A stretch of DNA of 64,000 nucleotides from an uncultured Eubacteriales bacterium (GTDB lineage Bacteria; Bacillota; Clostridia; Oscillospirales; Oscillospiraceae), in NCBI GenBank assembly GCA_900540545.1, contig UQGJ01000001.1, forward strand, positions 62,001 through 126,000, given 5' to 3'. Shown piece by piece: positions 51,235 through 58,415 of this stretch; position 1 is the first letter of the stretch; each line of letters begins with the position of its first letter. The position numbers and the translations under genes were made by a program. The notes below the pieces were generated by a model. That model was not told the origin of the DNA, did no database searches, and saw nothing but the letters and a program-made list of their open reading frames with translations.

Positions 51235-51535
51235 ATGGCTTTTTGAAGCTCAGATGGAGTTTCGGGACCTTTTGACCTATTATCGTGTCAACGCAGGCGC
51301 CCCATATGCCAGGAAATTTTCGGACAAGATATTGGACTCCGTAGAACAGCTAGAGCAGTTTCCTGAGATGGGTGTCCTACGCGAGGACGGCCTGATGGGA
51401 AAGTACGGGTTCCGCGCCCTATTTATCGACCAATATGTTTGCGTCTATCGGATTGATGGAGATAAAGTGACCATATATCATCTTGCAGACGCAAGGACAA
51501 ATTACCTTTACAATATTTTTGGGATCGAGCCATAG
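51224..51535 (+). CDS. Toxin of the RelE/ParE superfamily, pair 2
   Basis: A 103-residue toxin with the order expected for the family: MKIEWLFEAQMEFRDLLTYYRVNAG, FSDKILDSVEQLEQFPEMGV, then YGFRALFIDQYVCVYRIDGDKVTIYHLADARTNY. The C-terminal strand DARTNYLY is where family members carry catalytic or substrate-contact residues. It starts at an ATG inside the antitoxin gene. The toxin differs from that of pair 1 in most positions, so cross-neutralisation is uncertain. Confidence 0.87.
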   Translation: MKIEWLFEAQMEFRDLLTYYRVNAGAPYARKFSDKILDSVEQLEQFPEMGVLREDGLMGKYGFRALFIDQYVCVYRIDGDKVTIYHLADARTNYLYNIFGIEP

Positions 51536-51548
51536 AGATGTTGATAAC

Positions 51549-51581
51549 CGGCGGCCACTCCATTTGCAGGAGTGGCCGCCG
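51549..51581. terminator. Hairpin between convergent toxin and polymerase genes
   Basis: A perfect 13-bp stem (51549-51561 with 51569-51581, CGGCGGCCACTCC) sits between the toxin stop and the dinB stop. It lacks a clear T-tract but is placed to act on both strands. Confidence 0.55.
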
Positions 51582-51584
51582 ATC

Positions 51585-52835
51585 CTATCTCAGTGTCCCC
51601 AAGAATCCCACCGGGTGGACGACATGGTCCCCCTTGGCGTCCAGGTTGAGCGCCGGGTCCATGAGCGTAATGCCACGCTGGAGGCTGTGGTAACCGTACT
51701 TGGCGCGCACCTTGTCTATGGCCACCTCCAAATCCTGCTCCTTCTGCCGTGCCTGCTCGTCCGGGAACATAGAGAGCTGCTCGTCCGCAGGGATCAGCCC
51801 AATGGCCCGGACGGACAGGCTTCGGACAGGCTTGCCGGAGCGGTGGTGTTCTTTGTAAAGACCAAATGAGGCCGCAAGGAGGTCCCGGGCGGTGTTGGTT
51901 GGCAGGCGCAGCTTGACCTGCCGCTCGTAACTCCACAGGTCCTTGTCCCGAATACCCACCTGGACCGTGGTGCATAGGGTGCCCTGCTCCCGGAGCCGGG
52001 CAGACACCGATTCACACAGCGCCAGCAGTGTGATTTTGATGTCGTCATCGCTTTCCAGATCACGGGGGGCCGTAGTAGAATTCCCAACGGTTTTCACCGG
52101 CGGCACGGCATAGTAGGGGCTTACCTTGGAACTGTCCCGCCCGTTGGCGAACTCATGGAGCATAATGCCGTTCTTTCCCAGCAGCCAGTACAACATCTGA
52201 ACGTCGGCCTGGGCCAGGTCGCCGATGGTGAAGATACCATACCGGGCCAGCTTGGCCGAGGTCGCCGGTCCCACGTAGAGAAGGTCGCTTGCCGGAAGGC
52301 CCCATATCTTGTCTCGGTAGTCCTCCGGGGACAGGACGGTGGTGGCGTCCGGCTTTTTCATGTCGCTTCCCAGTTTCGCCAGCACTTTGTTGAAGCTGAC
52401 CCCGATGGAGACGGTGAGCCCCAGCTCTGCTTTCACCCGGGCGCGGATGTCGTCGGCCAGGCCCTTTCCGCTCCCGCCGAACAGGTGCAGGCTGCCCGTG
52501 ACGTCGCACCACGCCTCGTCTAAGCCAAACGGCTCCACAAGGTCGGTGTAGCTGGTGTAGATTTCCTTTACCAGCGCGGAGTATTTGAGATAGCGGTCCA
52601 TATGGGCGCCCACCAGGATCAGGTCCCGGCACCGTTCCCGCGCTTCCCAGATGGCTTGGCCGGTTTTTACCCCAAACGCCTTGGCTTCATAGCTTTTGGC
52701 GAGGATGATCCCGTGCCGTGCCTCCGCGTCACCTGCCACGGCGATGGGCTTGCCCCTGAGGGTGGGGTCGTAGAGCATCTCGACCGAGGCATAGAAATTG
52801 TTCAAATCAGAATGAAGGATCGTGCGCCTTTCCAT
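51585..52835 (-). CDS. dinB: Y-family DNA polymerase IV
   Basis: A 416-residue translesion polymerase. The palm has the first metal Asp in LHSDLNNFYASVE and the Asp-Glu pair in PFGLDEAWCDV. Other family parts are AVAGDAEARHGIILAKSYEAK, SIGVSFNKVLAKLGSDMKKPD and the helix-hairpin-helix region LLYVGPATSAKLARYGIFTIGDLA. The little-finger domain runs to about 380 and includes QLSMFPDE, a form of the clamp-binding motif (Q-L-x-x-x-F) that could bind either the host clamp or the one encoded at 35693-36775. The ATG at 52835 is the likely start, with only a weak ribosome site; GTG 52844 is possible. A LexA-type box overlaps the start region. Confidence 0.93.
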   Translation of the reverse strand: MERRTILHSDLNNFYASVEMLYDPTLRGKPIAVAGDAEARHGIILAKSYEAKAFGVKTGQAIWEARERCRDLILVGAHMDRYLKYSALVKEIYTSYTDLVEPFGLDEAWCDVTGSLHLFGGSGKGLADDIRARVKAELGLTVSIGVSFNKVLAKLGSDMKKPDATTVLSPEDYRDKIWGLPASDLLYVGPATSAKLARYGIFTIGDLAQADVQMLYWLLGKNGIMLHEFANGRDSSKVSPYYAVPPVKTVGNSTTAPRDLESDDDIKITLLALCESVSARLREQGTLCTTVQVGIRDKDLWSYERQVKLRLPTNTARDLLAASFGLYKEHHRSGKPVRSLSVRAIGLIPADEQLSMFPDEQARQKEQDLEVAIDKVRAKYGYHSLQRGITLMDPALNLDAKGDHVVHPVGFLGTLR

Positions 52836-52845
52836 GACTATCACC

Positions 52846-52859
52846 AGAACATTCGTTTG
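52846..52859. promoter_or_regulatory. LexA/DinR-type SOS box before dinB
   Basis: AGAACATTCGTTTG agrees with the Firmicutes consensus CGAACRNRYGTTYG at 12 of 14 positions. It starts 11 bp from the polymerase start codon, so LexA binding would block transcription or its earliest steps. Confidence 0.65.
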
Positions 52860-52984
52860 ATGACAGTCTATGACGTGTCGGTCTATTTATTCCACAGGTA
52901 AGTCTTGGCGCCTGACGGCCTGCGTGCCGCACCACCTGTCCTATATGGGTTTTCCGGCCGATATGTAAATCTTGGTAAACAACA

Positions 52985-53025
52985 GGACAGGGCCGGACGC
53001 CTGCTCCTGGCGTCCGGCCCTGTCC
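52985..53025. repeat. Perfect 17-bp hairpin
   Basis: Arms 52985-53001 and 53009-53025 (beginning GGACAGGGCC) with a 7-base loop. GC-rich and without a T-tract on the plus strand; on the minus strand a weak TGTTGTTT follows. Purpose unclear. Confidence 0.7.
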
Positions 53026-53186
53026 CGAAGGAAAGAGGATAAAATGAAAAAGAAGAAACTGTCTCTTGCAAGTATTAGGATACAACAGGATTGTTAAGAA
53101 AGAAAACACCAGTTGTTACAGCCCTATGAAATATTGGCGTGTCAGTGCTGCGCCGTGGTAAAATACACCCGAAGGGGGTGAAATTC

Positions 53187-53469
53187 ATGGTTGTTGCAGT
53201 CATGACCCTGCGCCTTTACGCGCCCTGGGTCCATTCGCTGAAGGAAAAACGCATGGAGCTCAAGAGCCTGTTGGCAAAGGTCCGGGCCAAATTCAATGTC
53301 TCGGCGATTGAATCCGGGGAACAGGACGTTCACCAGACCTTGGAGCTGTCTATTGCGGCCCTGGCCGCCGATACCGCCCAGGGCGACAGTATTCTGGATA
53401 CGGTGCTCGCTTTTTATAGAATCCAATGCGGAGGCGGAGGTCTGCGGGGTGGATCGGGGGCTTCGGTGA
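53187..53469 (+). pseudogene. DUF503 (YlxP-like) gene with a one-base frameshift
   Basis: The N-terminal ~75 residues match DUF503 (VVAVMTLRLYAPWVHSLKEKRMELKSLLAKVRAKFNVSAIESG). After VLAF the frame is lost at a run of five T (53411-53415). Dropping one T restores IESNAEAEVCGVDRGLR and a stop at 53467-53469, giving a normal length of about 93 residues. As written, translation continues in the wrong frame for about 100 more residues with no family character. It is either a recent frameshift or a sequencing error in the T run. DUF503 proteins are small and possibly RNA-associated; their usual neighbours are translation genes, not seen here. The ribosome site GAAGGGGG precedes the start at 53187. 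Confidence 0.75.
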
Positions 53470-53479
53470 GGGTGGGCGG

Positions 53480-53866
53480 TCATTTTCCCGCCAAAAAATC
53501 ATTGAGGGCTTTCCTTTTTTCGTCCAGCTCTTTCATCCAATCGCTGTTCCCGCTTTGGCTTAATGGCTCTCTTTCTTTGATGAACTCCTTTTCGGCGCTT
53601 CTTCTTGTTACAGTGACATCGTCTGATTTTATCAGCCGGAACGTCAATGCTATGCTGGGATCGTTGATCGTTTCGTCTGTAAACCCAAAGTATTCGGGTC
53701 TGTTCTTCAACCTATAAAGGTGTGAAGCGCACCGCACCAGGGCAAAAACAGATTCTCCAATATAAAGAGGGGCAGAGCGCCCATCATGCTGGACACTAAT
53801 TTCATAGATACCAGCGCTGATGGCTTCAATGAAATCCTCTCGGAAAAAATTGATTTGAATATTCAT
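53480..53866 (-). CDS. GIY-YIG-like small protein
   Basis: A 128-residue protein. The segment GIYEISVQHDGRSAPLYIGES resembles the GIY...YIG core of GIY-YIG nucleases, and RCASHLYRLKNRPEYFGFTDE could hold the basic residue of the active site. The C-terminal third is a charged helix (KEFIKEREPLSQSGNSDWMKELDEKRKALNDF, shown in part). A catalytic Glu near the end is present but its position relative to the fold is uncertain, so it may be a nuclease or a binding form. The start has GGGAG 8 bp upstream. It is isolated between the DUF503 gene and the AT-rich cassette, and runs opposite to both. Confidence 0.6.
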   Translation of the reverse strand: MNIQINFFREDFIEAISAGIYEISVQHDGRSAPLYIGESVFALVRCASHLYRLKNRPEYFGFTDETINDPSIALTFRLIKSDDVTVTRRSAEKEFIKEREPLSQSGNSDWMKELDEKRKALNDFLAGK

Positions 53867-53955
53867 TTGATGTACTCCCTATCTTTTTTTCGTTCCGCGG
53901 TATGTCTTTCTGTCTTGGACCAGTATAGAGGAAATCGCCCGTGGCCGCAACCGGG

Positions 53956-53987
53956 AAAGTGCAGTGGTCTAAACCACTGCACTTTTT
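53956..53987 (+). terminator. Terminator left of the AT-rich cassette
   Basis: AAAGTGCAGTGGT pairs with ACCACTGCACTTT around CTAA, followed by TT. It insulates the cassette promoter from transcription coming from the left. Confidence 0.8.
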
Positions 53988-54006
53988 CTAACAGAGCCGA
54001 ACGGGG

Positions 54007-54035
54007 TAGAATTTGTAGGAAACATGTAGTATAAT
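54007..54035 (+). promoter_or_regulatory. Fixed promoter at the left edge of the invertible cassette
   Basis: A perfect TATAAT (54030-54035) with a weak TAGAAT 17 bp upstream. It ends 16 bp before the left inverted repeat and lies outside the segment, so it reads whichever gene faces the left edge. The poor -35 hints at an activator. Confidence 0.5.
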
Positions 54036-54051
54036 ATTTCCAATCATTGCA

Positions 54052-54074
54052 ACGGATAATACCTAATTATCCCT
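54052..54074. repeat. Left inverted repeat of the 4.4-kb cassette
   Basis: A 23-bp element with arms ACGGATAAT and ATTATCCCT around the spacer ACCTA. It is the exact reverse complement of 58393-58415. Confidence 0.9.
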
Positions 54075-54121
54075 TGATTTAGTACTTATGCGTCAAGTGT
54101 ATTGTTGATAGGGGACATACT

Positions 54122-56629
54122 ATGCTTAATACAGACATATTTCAATTTGAATTTGTTGATCGCACGGTTGAGCGCCAGACAATAGATACGTACCTTTCTG
54201 ATTTTTCCAAGAGCGCCGGCTATGCGCTGTGGCTACACGGGCAACGCGGAACAGGCAAGAGCTTTTTCTTAACAAAGCATGTTACGGCTAAAAAAGATTT
54301 TACAAGCGTATATGTAAATGTAGAAATTAATATTGCATCTCCCGGGGCCTACCTCAAAGAATTTATCTCACAACTAAACAAATCGGCGGATTTGAAGTTT
54401 ACTAGCTATCTGCGTGCAAATTATCGCTCAATTGCATCGATAGGTCAAAAGGCAGTCGGCGTTGCGCTCAACTTAGCCGATTTAGATGATTTGGGGCTGG
54501 ACGAGCTGGGGGGAGCAATTTCAAACCACTATATCTCTAAGCGTGGTGAGAAAGAAAGCACCGTGGCCGTACTTAAAAAGTATATAGCTGAAGCCTTAAA
54601 AAAGTGCGAGCGTATCGTATTTGTTCTGGATAACTTTAGTCTAAGTGATGCCACCTCTCTCGACGTAATCGTACCTACAATCCATGAATTTTTATGTGAT
54701 GCACGCATTAAGTTTATTATCTGCACAACGGACGATGATTTGGCAAAGCGTTTTGACATTAAAAGTATCTTAGCGGAAAAAATTCCTAACAAACCAATGA
54801 TAATTCAACCGTTTGATTCAAAACAACTGTTTGCCCGTATGCTGGAGCGCACGTTTGATTTGGATGAGTCTAACATAAGGCTGCTTTCTCAAGCATTTGA
54901 TCTTTGCCAGGGTGTACCCCAAAGATTTAAGGAAATATTGATCAACCTATATTCAGCCCAGGGGATCACGGTAGACGGCGACAAGGCCCGATTCGTAAAA
55001 GATGTATTTCGAAAACTGCTCATTGAAGGGGAGATCTCTTTTGATATCGACCTGTTATGCCAGGAGCAGAAAGGTTCAAAGATTATTCTACAGGTAATGG
55101 CGCTATGGGGAGCACCGGTCTCCGCAGGCATCTTATATGAGTTTCTGGAATTTCTTGCGGGATGCGATCCCATAACCGTACTAAAGGAAGAAGCCAGGCA
55201 AACGCTAATGGCTCTGGAAGGATTACATATTCTCTCGCCATTGTTTGAAAATAACATTGTGCTGTACCAGTTTGAGCACGATTCCTTGAAGCTGGCTGTC
55301 ACTGAGCATTTTCGGGATGACCGCTCCGTTCCATTCCTGCATTACACAATCTATGAATATCTCATGACACGCGAGGAGAACAAAGATCAACCGTATTGGC
55401 GTAGCTACTACCAATCCCTGCTTGCATATCACTCTTTTGCAGCACATGCAAACGGATGGATAGAATGCAATTATGCCTATGGGTATACCTTTTTTGACGC
55501 CGGCTTATATAAGGATGCTGAACTGATATTTTCGAGGTTGGAGTCTGATGTGACGAGTCTCTCTGGCGAGCAGCTGCTTACGATGGGAATTACATTCTAT
55601 AATTGTGGGCGGTACTCTAAAGCCGATGACTTGCTTTCTAATATTCAGTCGAGAGCGCTGATGACTGACTTTTCCCCTGAACAAATAATTAAACTCTATA
55701 CGTTTCAAGCACGTGCGAGGTCATGTATGCTCGACAGCAAACGTGCGTTGGAAGCAATTGCGCAGGCGGAGAGATTTGACATCGAGGATCGCCGTCTCCA
55801 AATCATGCTCATGGGTGCAAAGCAAAGTATACTGTTCCTGGCTCCGGGACGCTTTCTGGAGGCGAAGAAACTCTTTGATACCTTGGTTGAGCTTGACGCG
55901 AATACTTCAGAGATGGCGCTGGTTTACCAGTCAGCGATGGATTATTACGAAGGAGCCGAATCACAGGCCCTTCTCAACCGGGGACTCGCTCTCGCAAAAC
56001 AATTTTCCGATCACATTACAGAAGGAAAAATTTACAACAATATGGGCTTTGAGGACTTGCGTTGCGAAAATTATGAGGAAGCCCGCCGGCATTATGAAGA
56101 AAGCATCTCCATCCTGAAAGACCTCCAGCCCCATGAGCAGGTCTATCCATACAGTAATTTAGCCGTACTTCATATGATTTCGGGAGAATGGGAGTTGGCG
56201 CTTGATGACATAGTAGAGGCCCTTTTCTGGAATAGATCCGAATATGCGTCCCTTGTACTCAAAACCAACAGAATGCTGAGTTATTATTTTTCTGGCAACC
56301 GTCAATGGGAAAAGGTTTACGAAAATCTATATAGATATATCAGCAGTGAGCACTGTGTAGATAATAAAATCTACAAGAAAATATGTATCAATATGGCTTT
56401 GCTGGCGTCAAAAGAGCATGGGCACGTTTTAGAGGCAAGCAAACTCCTGGATCGGTGCCGCCCATATCTTGAGACGGAATGGCCGCATGGAAAGTATCGC
56501 TTTCTAAATCTGTATCAAAAGGTAACAGGGGTAAAAAGCGAATTGGTTCCTCCCCCGGATCCTCGTTACACGAAATATTATTGCGGGCTGGAATTTGAGC
56601 CATGGATCGTCAACTTCAGTCACGACTGA
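54122..56629 (+). CDS. AAA/STAND-type ATPase with TPR repeats
   Basis: An 835-residue protein with a nucleotide-binding N-terminal half and a repeat-rich C-terminal half. Walker A is HGQRGTGKS (about residues 39-47) and Walker B-like VFVLDNFS (about 171-178). A winged-helix-type region seems to follow (about 290-380). From about 440 the protein is made of TPR-like helix pairs (ALLNRGLALAKQF, IYNNMGFEDLRCENYEEARRHYEESISIL, YSNLAVLHMISGEWELALDDIVEAL). This is the layout of STAND proteins, used as signal-sensing switches in regulators and in anti-phage defence. No effector domain is recognised at either end. It lies 47 bp inside the left repeat, and its last bases overlap the ATP-grasp gene. Confidence 0.8.
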   Translation: MLNTDIFQFEFVDRTVERQTIDTYLSDFSKSAGYALWLHGQRGTGKSFFLTKHVTAKKDFTSVYVNVEINIASPGAYLKEFISQLNKSADLKFTSYLRANYRSIASIGQKAVGVALNLADLDDLGLDELGGAISNHYISKRGEKESTVAVLKKYIAEALKKCERIVFVLDNFSLSDATSLDVIVPTIHEFLCDARIKFIICTTDDDLAKRFDIKSILAEKIPNKPMIIQPFDSKQLFARMLERTFDLDESNIRLLSQAFDLCQGVPQRFKEILINLYSAQGITVDGDKARFVKDVFRKLLIEGEISFDIDLLCQEQKGSKIILQVMALWGAPVSAGILYEFLEFLAGCDPITVLKEEARQTLMALEGLHILSPLFENNIVLYQFEHDSLKLAVTEHFRDDRSVPFLHYTIYEYLMTREENKDQPYWRSYYQSLLAYHSFAAHANGWIECNYAYGYTFFDAGLYKDAELIFSRLESDVTSLSGEQLLTMGITFYNCGRYSKADDLLSNIQSRALMTDFSPEQIIKLYTFQARARSCMLDSKRALEAIAQAERFDIEDRRLQIMLMGAKQSILFLAPGRFLEAKKLFDTLVELDANTSEMALVYQSAMDYYEGAESQALLNRGLALAKQFSDHITEGKIYNNMGFEDLRCENYEEARRHYEESISILKDLQPHEQVYPYSNLAVLHMISGEWELALDDIVEALFWNRSEYASLVLKTNRMLSYYFSGNRQWEKVYENLYRYISSEHCVDNKIYKKICINMALLASKEHGHVLEASKLLDRCRPYLETEWPHGKYRFLNLYQKVTGVKSELVPPPDPRYTKYYCGLEFEPWIVNFSHD

Positions 56630-57626
56630 GGCCGAGCCGGGCCGTGGCAGCGCGAATAATATTGCCCACGATGTTTCCAAAAGGGATGTCCAAGGCACGG
56701 CTAATAATACCGACTTCTGATGTCTCACTAATTACTGCATTTCCATTTATCTCAATAAAATATAATTGCCCGTCTTTTCGCAGCCGAAAATCAGCCCGGG
56801 CAAAGTCCCGCATACCCAGCATTTCAAAAGCAGTTTGGGAGGCATGCTGAATCATTTCGATTTGATGAGACGGCAAAATATCTCGCGCAAGATATTCTTT
56901 CCGTTTTCTGTTTGCTTTTTCTTCCAGGCCAAACACAAAATCCTCAAAGTAGCGAATACCGTTGTATTCACACATGACTGGCTCTGTCAAATAGTAGCTT
57001 CCGCGATTCCCAATGATAAAACAGGTAATTTCATATCCCTGCACATATTCTTCAACCAGCACTTCCTGAAAGCGTTCTAACAATTCAGGCAGCTTCTGCT
57101 TAAGTTCTTCTGCGTTGGAACATATACTCTCCTGCGTAATTCCCAAGGACGAGCCTTCTCGATTAGGTTTAATGATGACAGGAAAACTCAACTGTGTATG
57201 TAATGGAGATGGAGAACGCCTGAATACAGTTAAACCATGAGGTACATATAGTTTATCGGAAACAATTTTTTTAGCATATGCTTTATTCCCTGCCATTAGT
57301 CGGGCCAGCGGATCTGATCCCGCATATGGGACCCCAAGTAATTCCAACAAAATAGCGGATTGAGCTTTGCGGCTAATATGACTTAACCCGTCAGAGAAAT
57401 TAAGAAACAAGGTGTCTGAAAACGAACTCTTTCGAGTATACGCCTCAATCAAATCTGCCACGCCGCCGAAAAACGCTGTATTGAAGCCGGATTTTTTTAG
57501 TTCGCTCACTACAAAATTGATGCTTTCCGGGCTAGGATGGTCGCTGTATGGGCGCATGGACTGCTCGGACTCATTTTCAAACTGATCCCTAGTATTTGCA
57601 ACAATATAATACTTTTTAAATTCCAT
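56616..57626 (-). CDS. ATP-grasp ligase related to D-alanine--D-alanine ligase
   Basis: A 336-residue ATP-grasp enzyme. The pre-ATP domain has LFLNFSDGLSH and LLELLGVPYAGSDPLARLMAGNKAYAKKIV, as in Ddl proteins. The central part has FPVIIKPNREGSSLGITQES (ATP-binding lysine and Ser-rich loop), EEYVQGYEITCFIIGN and the metal-binding end FARADFRLRKDGQLYFIEINGNAVIS. Compared with Ddl the D-Ala specificity loops are not clear and the protein is a little short, so the substrate may be another amino acid or a peptide. The start at 57626 overlaps the end of the methyltransferase gene by 11 bp. It may form a two-enzyme tailoring unit with that methyltransferase. Confidence 0.8.
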   Translation of the reverse strand: MEFKKYYIVANTRDQFENESEQSMRPYSDHPSPESINFVVSELKKSGFNTAFFGGVADLIEAYTRKSSFSDTLFLNFSDGLSHISRKAQSAILLELLGVPYAGSDPLARLMAGNKAYAKKIVSDKLYVPHGLTVFRRSPSPLHTQLSFPVIIKPNREGSSLGITQESICSNAEELKQKLPELLERFQEVLVEEYVQGYEITCFIIGNRGSYYLTEPVMCEYNGIRYFEDFVFGLEEKANRKRKEYLARDILPSHQIEMIQHASQTAFEMLGMRDFARADFRLRKDGQLYFIEINGNAVISETSEVGIISRALDIPFGNIVGNIIRAATARLGLSRD

Positions 57627-58368
57627 GCGAATCCTGCCTTTCAAAAAGCACGAACGTATAGCCCTCATGCTGATGAAGTAATACTTGGGCTCGATAGTCG
57701 GCCTCCATTAAGGACCGCCCTTGCGTATATGCTGACTCTGATATTAAGTGGAATGCCGAGAGGGTCTTCTGCTCTACGCGCCTCATAAAACTGGAAGAAA
57801 TTGGTGCAATAAGCATATCTTCTGTCGTCAATATTTCTCTATGCACCCACCCTGCCTCCGCGCCGGCCTTGACAATTGCCTCAATAGGGTGAAATCGCCG
57901 GAGATCAGCTTCCAATATATCGGGGAAATATTTAATCCAATATTTTTCTTTTAATTGGTGTGAAGATTCCGTGCAAATACAGAGTTTTGCACCATTTGCA
58001 GCAACTTGTTTAAGCGTTTCAAAAAGCGTGTTAAGCTGACGGATATGATGAATTACGTCAGTGCAATAAATTTTATTGAATAAGACCCCAAAGGATGGTA
58101 GATGCAGATTGTCACCAACCTGGATTCGATCAGGATGTATCTTCATTTGTGCAATCTCTCTCATATGTGCTGATGGCTCAACACCATACGGCTCTATTCC
58201 ATAATCAGAAATAAGTTGTTGTAAGTAATTTCCTGTCCCACAGCCGAAATCAAGCACCGCTTCGCCAATGGTGGGCATTAGCAAATGACACAGCCCGGAA
58301 TAGACTAGTGGCTCTATGTCGCGAGTTTTTTCATAATACTCTGCCTGCTCCTCGTAGTTTATTTTCAT
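57616..58368 (-). CDS. Class I SAM-dependent methyltransferase
   Basis: A 250-residue methyltransferase with the SAM-binding motif I VLDFGCGTGNY (about residues 38-48), the acidic end of strand 2 in PYGVEPS, and IYCTDVIHHI (motif for strand 4). It resembles small-molecule or peptide methyltransferases rather than DNA methyltransferases. The target residues are in a variable C-terminal third (YTQGRSLMEADYRAQVLLHQHEG). The GGAGGCGG site lies 5 bp upstream of the ATG at 58368, inside the 24 bp between the gene and the right repeat, so there is no room for a promoter. In the present orientation it must be transcribed from the recombinase side. Confidence 0.85.
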   Translation of the reverse strand: MKINYEEQAEYYEKTRDIEPLVYSGLCHLLMPTIGEAVLDFGCGTGNYLQQLISDYGIEPYGVEPSAHMREIAQMKIHPDRIQVGDNLHLPSFGVLFNKIYCTDVIHHIRQLNTLFETLKQVAANGAKLCICTESSHQLKEKYWIKYFPDILEADLRRFHPIEAIVKAGAEAGWVHREILTTEDMLIAPISSSFMRRVEQKTLSAFHLISESAYTQGRSLMEADYRAQVLLHQHEGYTFVLFERQDSHGI

Positions 58369-58392
58369 AAAGCCGCCTCCAAGTTTGTTACT

Positions 58393-58415
58393 AGGGATAA
58401 TTAGGTATTATCCGT
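58393..58415. repeat. Right inverted repeat of the 4.4-kb cassette
   Basis: The exact reverse complement of 54052-54074. It contains the stop codon of the recombinase (58408-58410), so the reading frame end is kept after inversion because GGATAA is part of the repeat. Confidence 0.9.

Larger units (their letters stand above)
52836..53186. other. Intergenic region upstream of dinB
   Basis: This gap of 351 bp contains the LexA-type box, a long perfect hairpin (52985-53025) and, after it, a 17-codon reading frame (53044-53097, MKKKKLSLASIRIQQDC) with a good AAGGAAAGAGG site. I cannot tell whether the short frame is translated. No other gene is visible. Confidence 0.55.
54052..58415. mobile_element. 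Invertible AT-rich cassette with two convergent transcription units
   Basis: A 4,364-bp segment bounded by perfect 23-bp inverted repeats. The AAA/TPR gene reads rightward from the left end; the methyltransferase and ATP-grasp genes read leftward from the right end, and they meet tail to tail with a 14-bp overlap. The ribosome sites lie just inside the repeats (47 bp and 24 bp), leaving no room for a promoter at the right end. The tyrosine recombinase at 58408-59316 abuts the right repeat. The cassette is visibly more AT-rich than the flanks, so it came from elsewhere. Inversion would exchange the fixed promoter at 54030 and the recombinase-driven transcript between the two units. Confidence 0.75.

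Noticed and set aside
53139..53717. A 192-codon frame starting before the DUF503 gene and running past its end
   Set aside because: Family similarity stops at the T run; the remainder reads in the wrong frame and overlaps the opposite-strand gene.
57616..58368. A promoter between the right inverted repeat and the methyltransferase gene
   Set aside because: Only 24 bp separate them and these hold the ribosome site; no -35/-10 pair fits.
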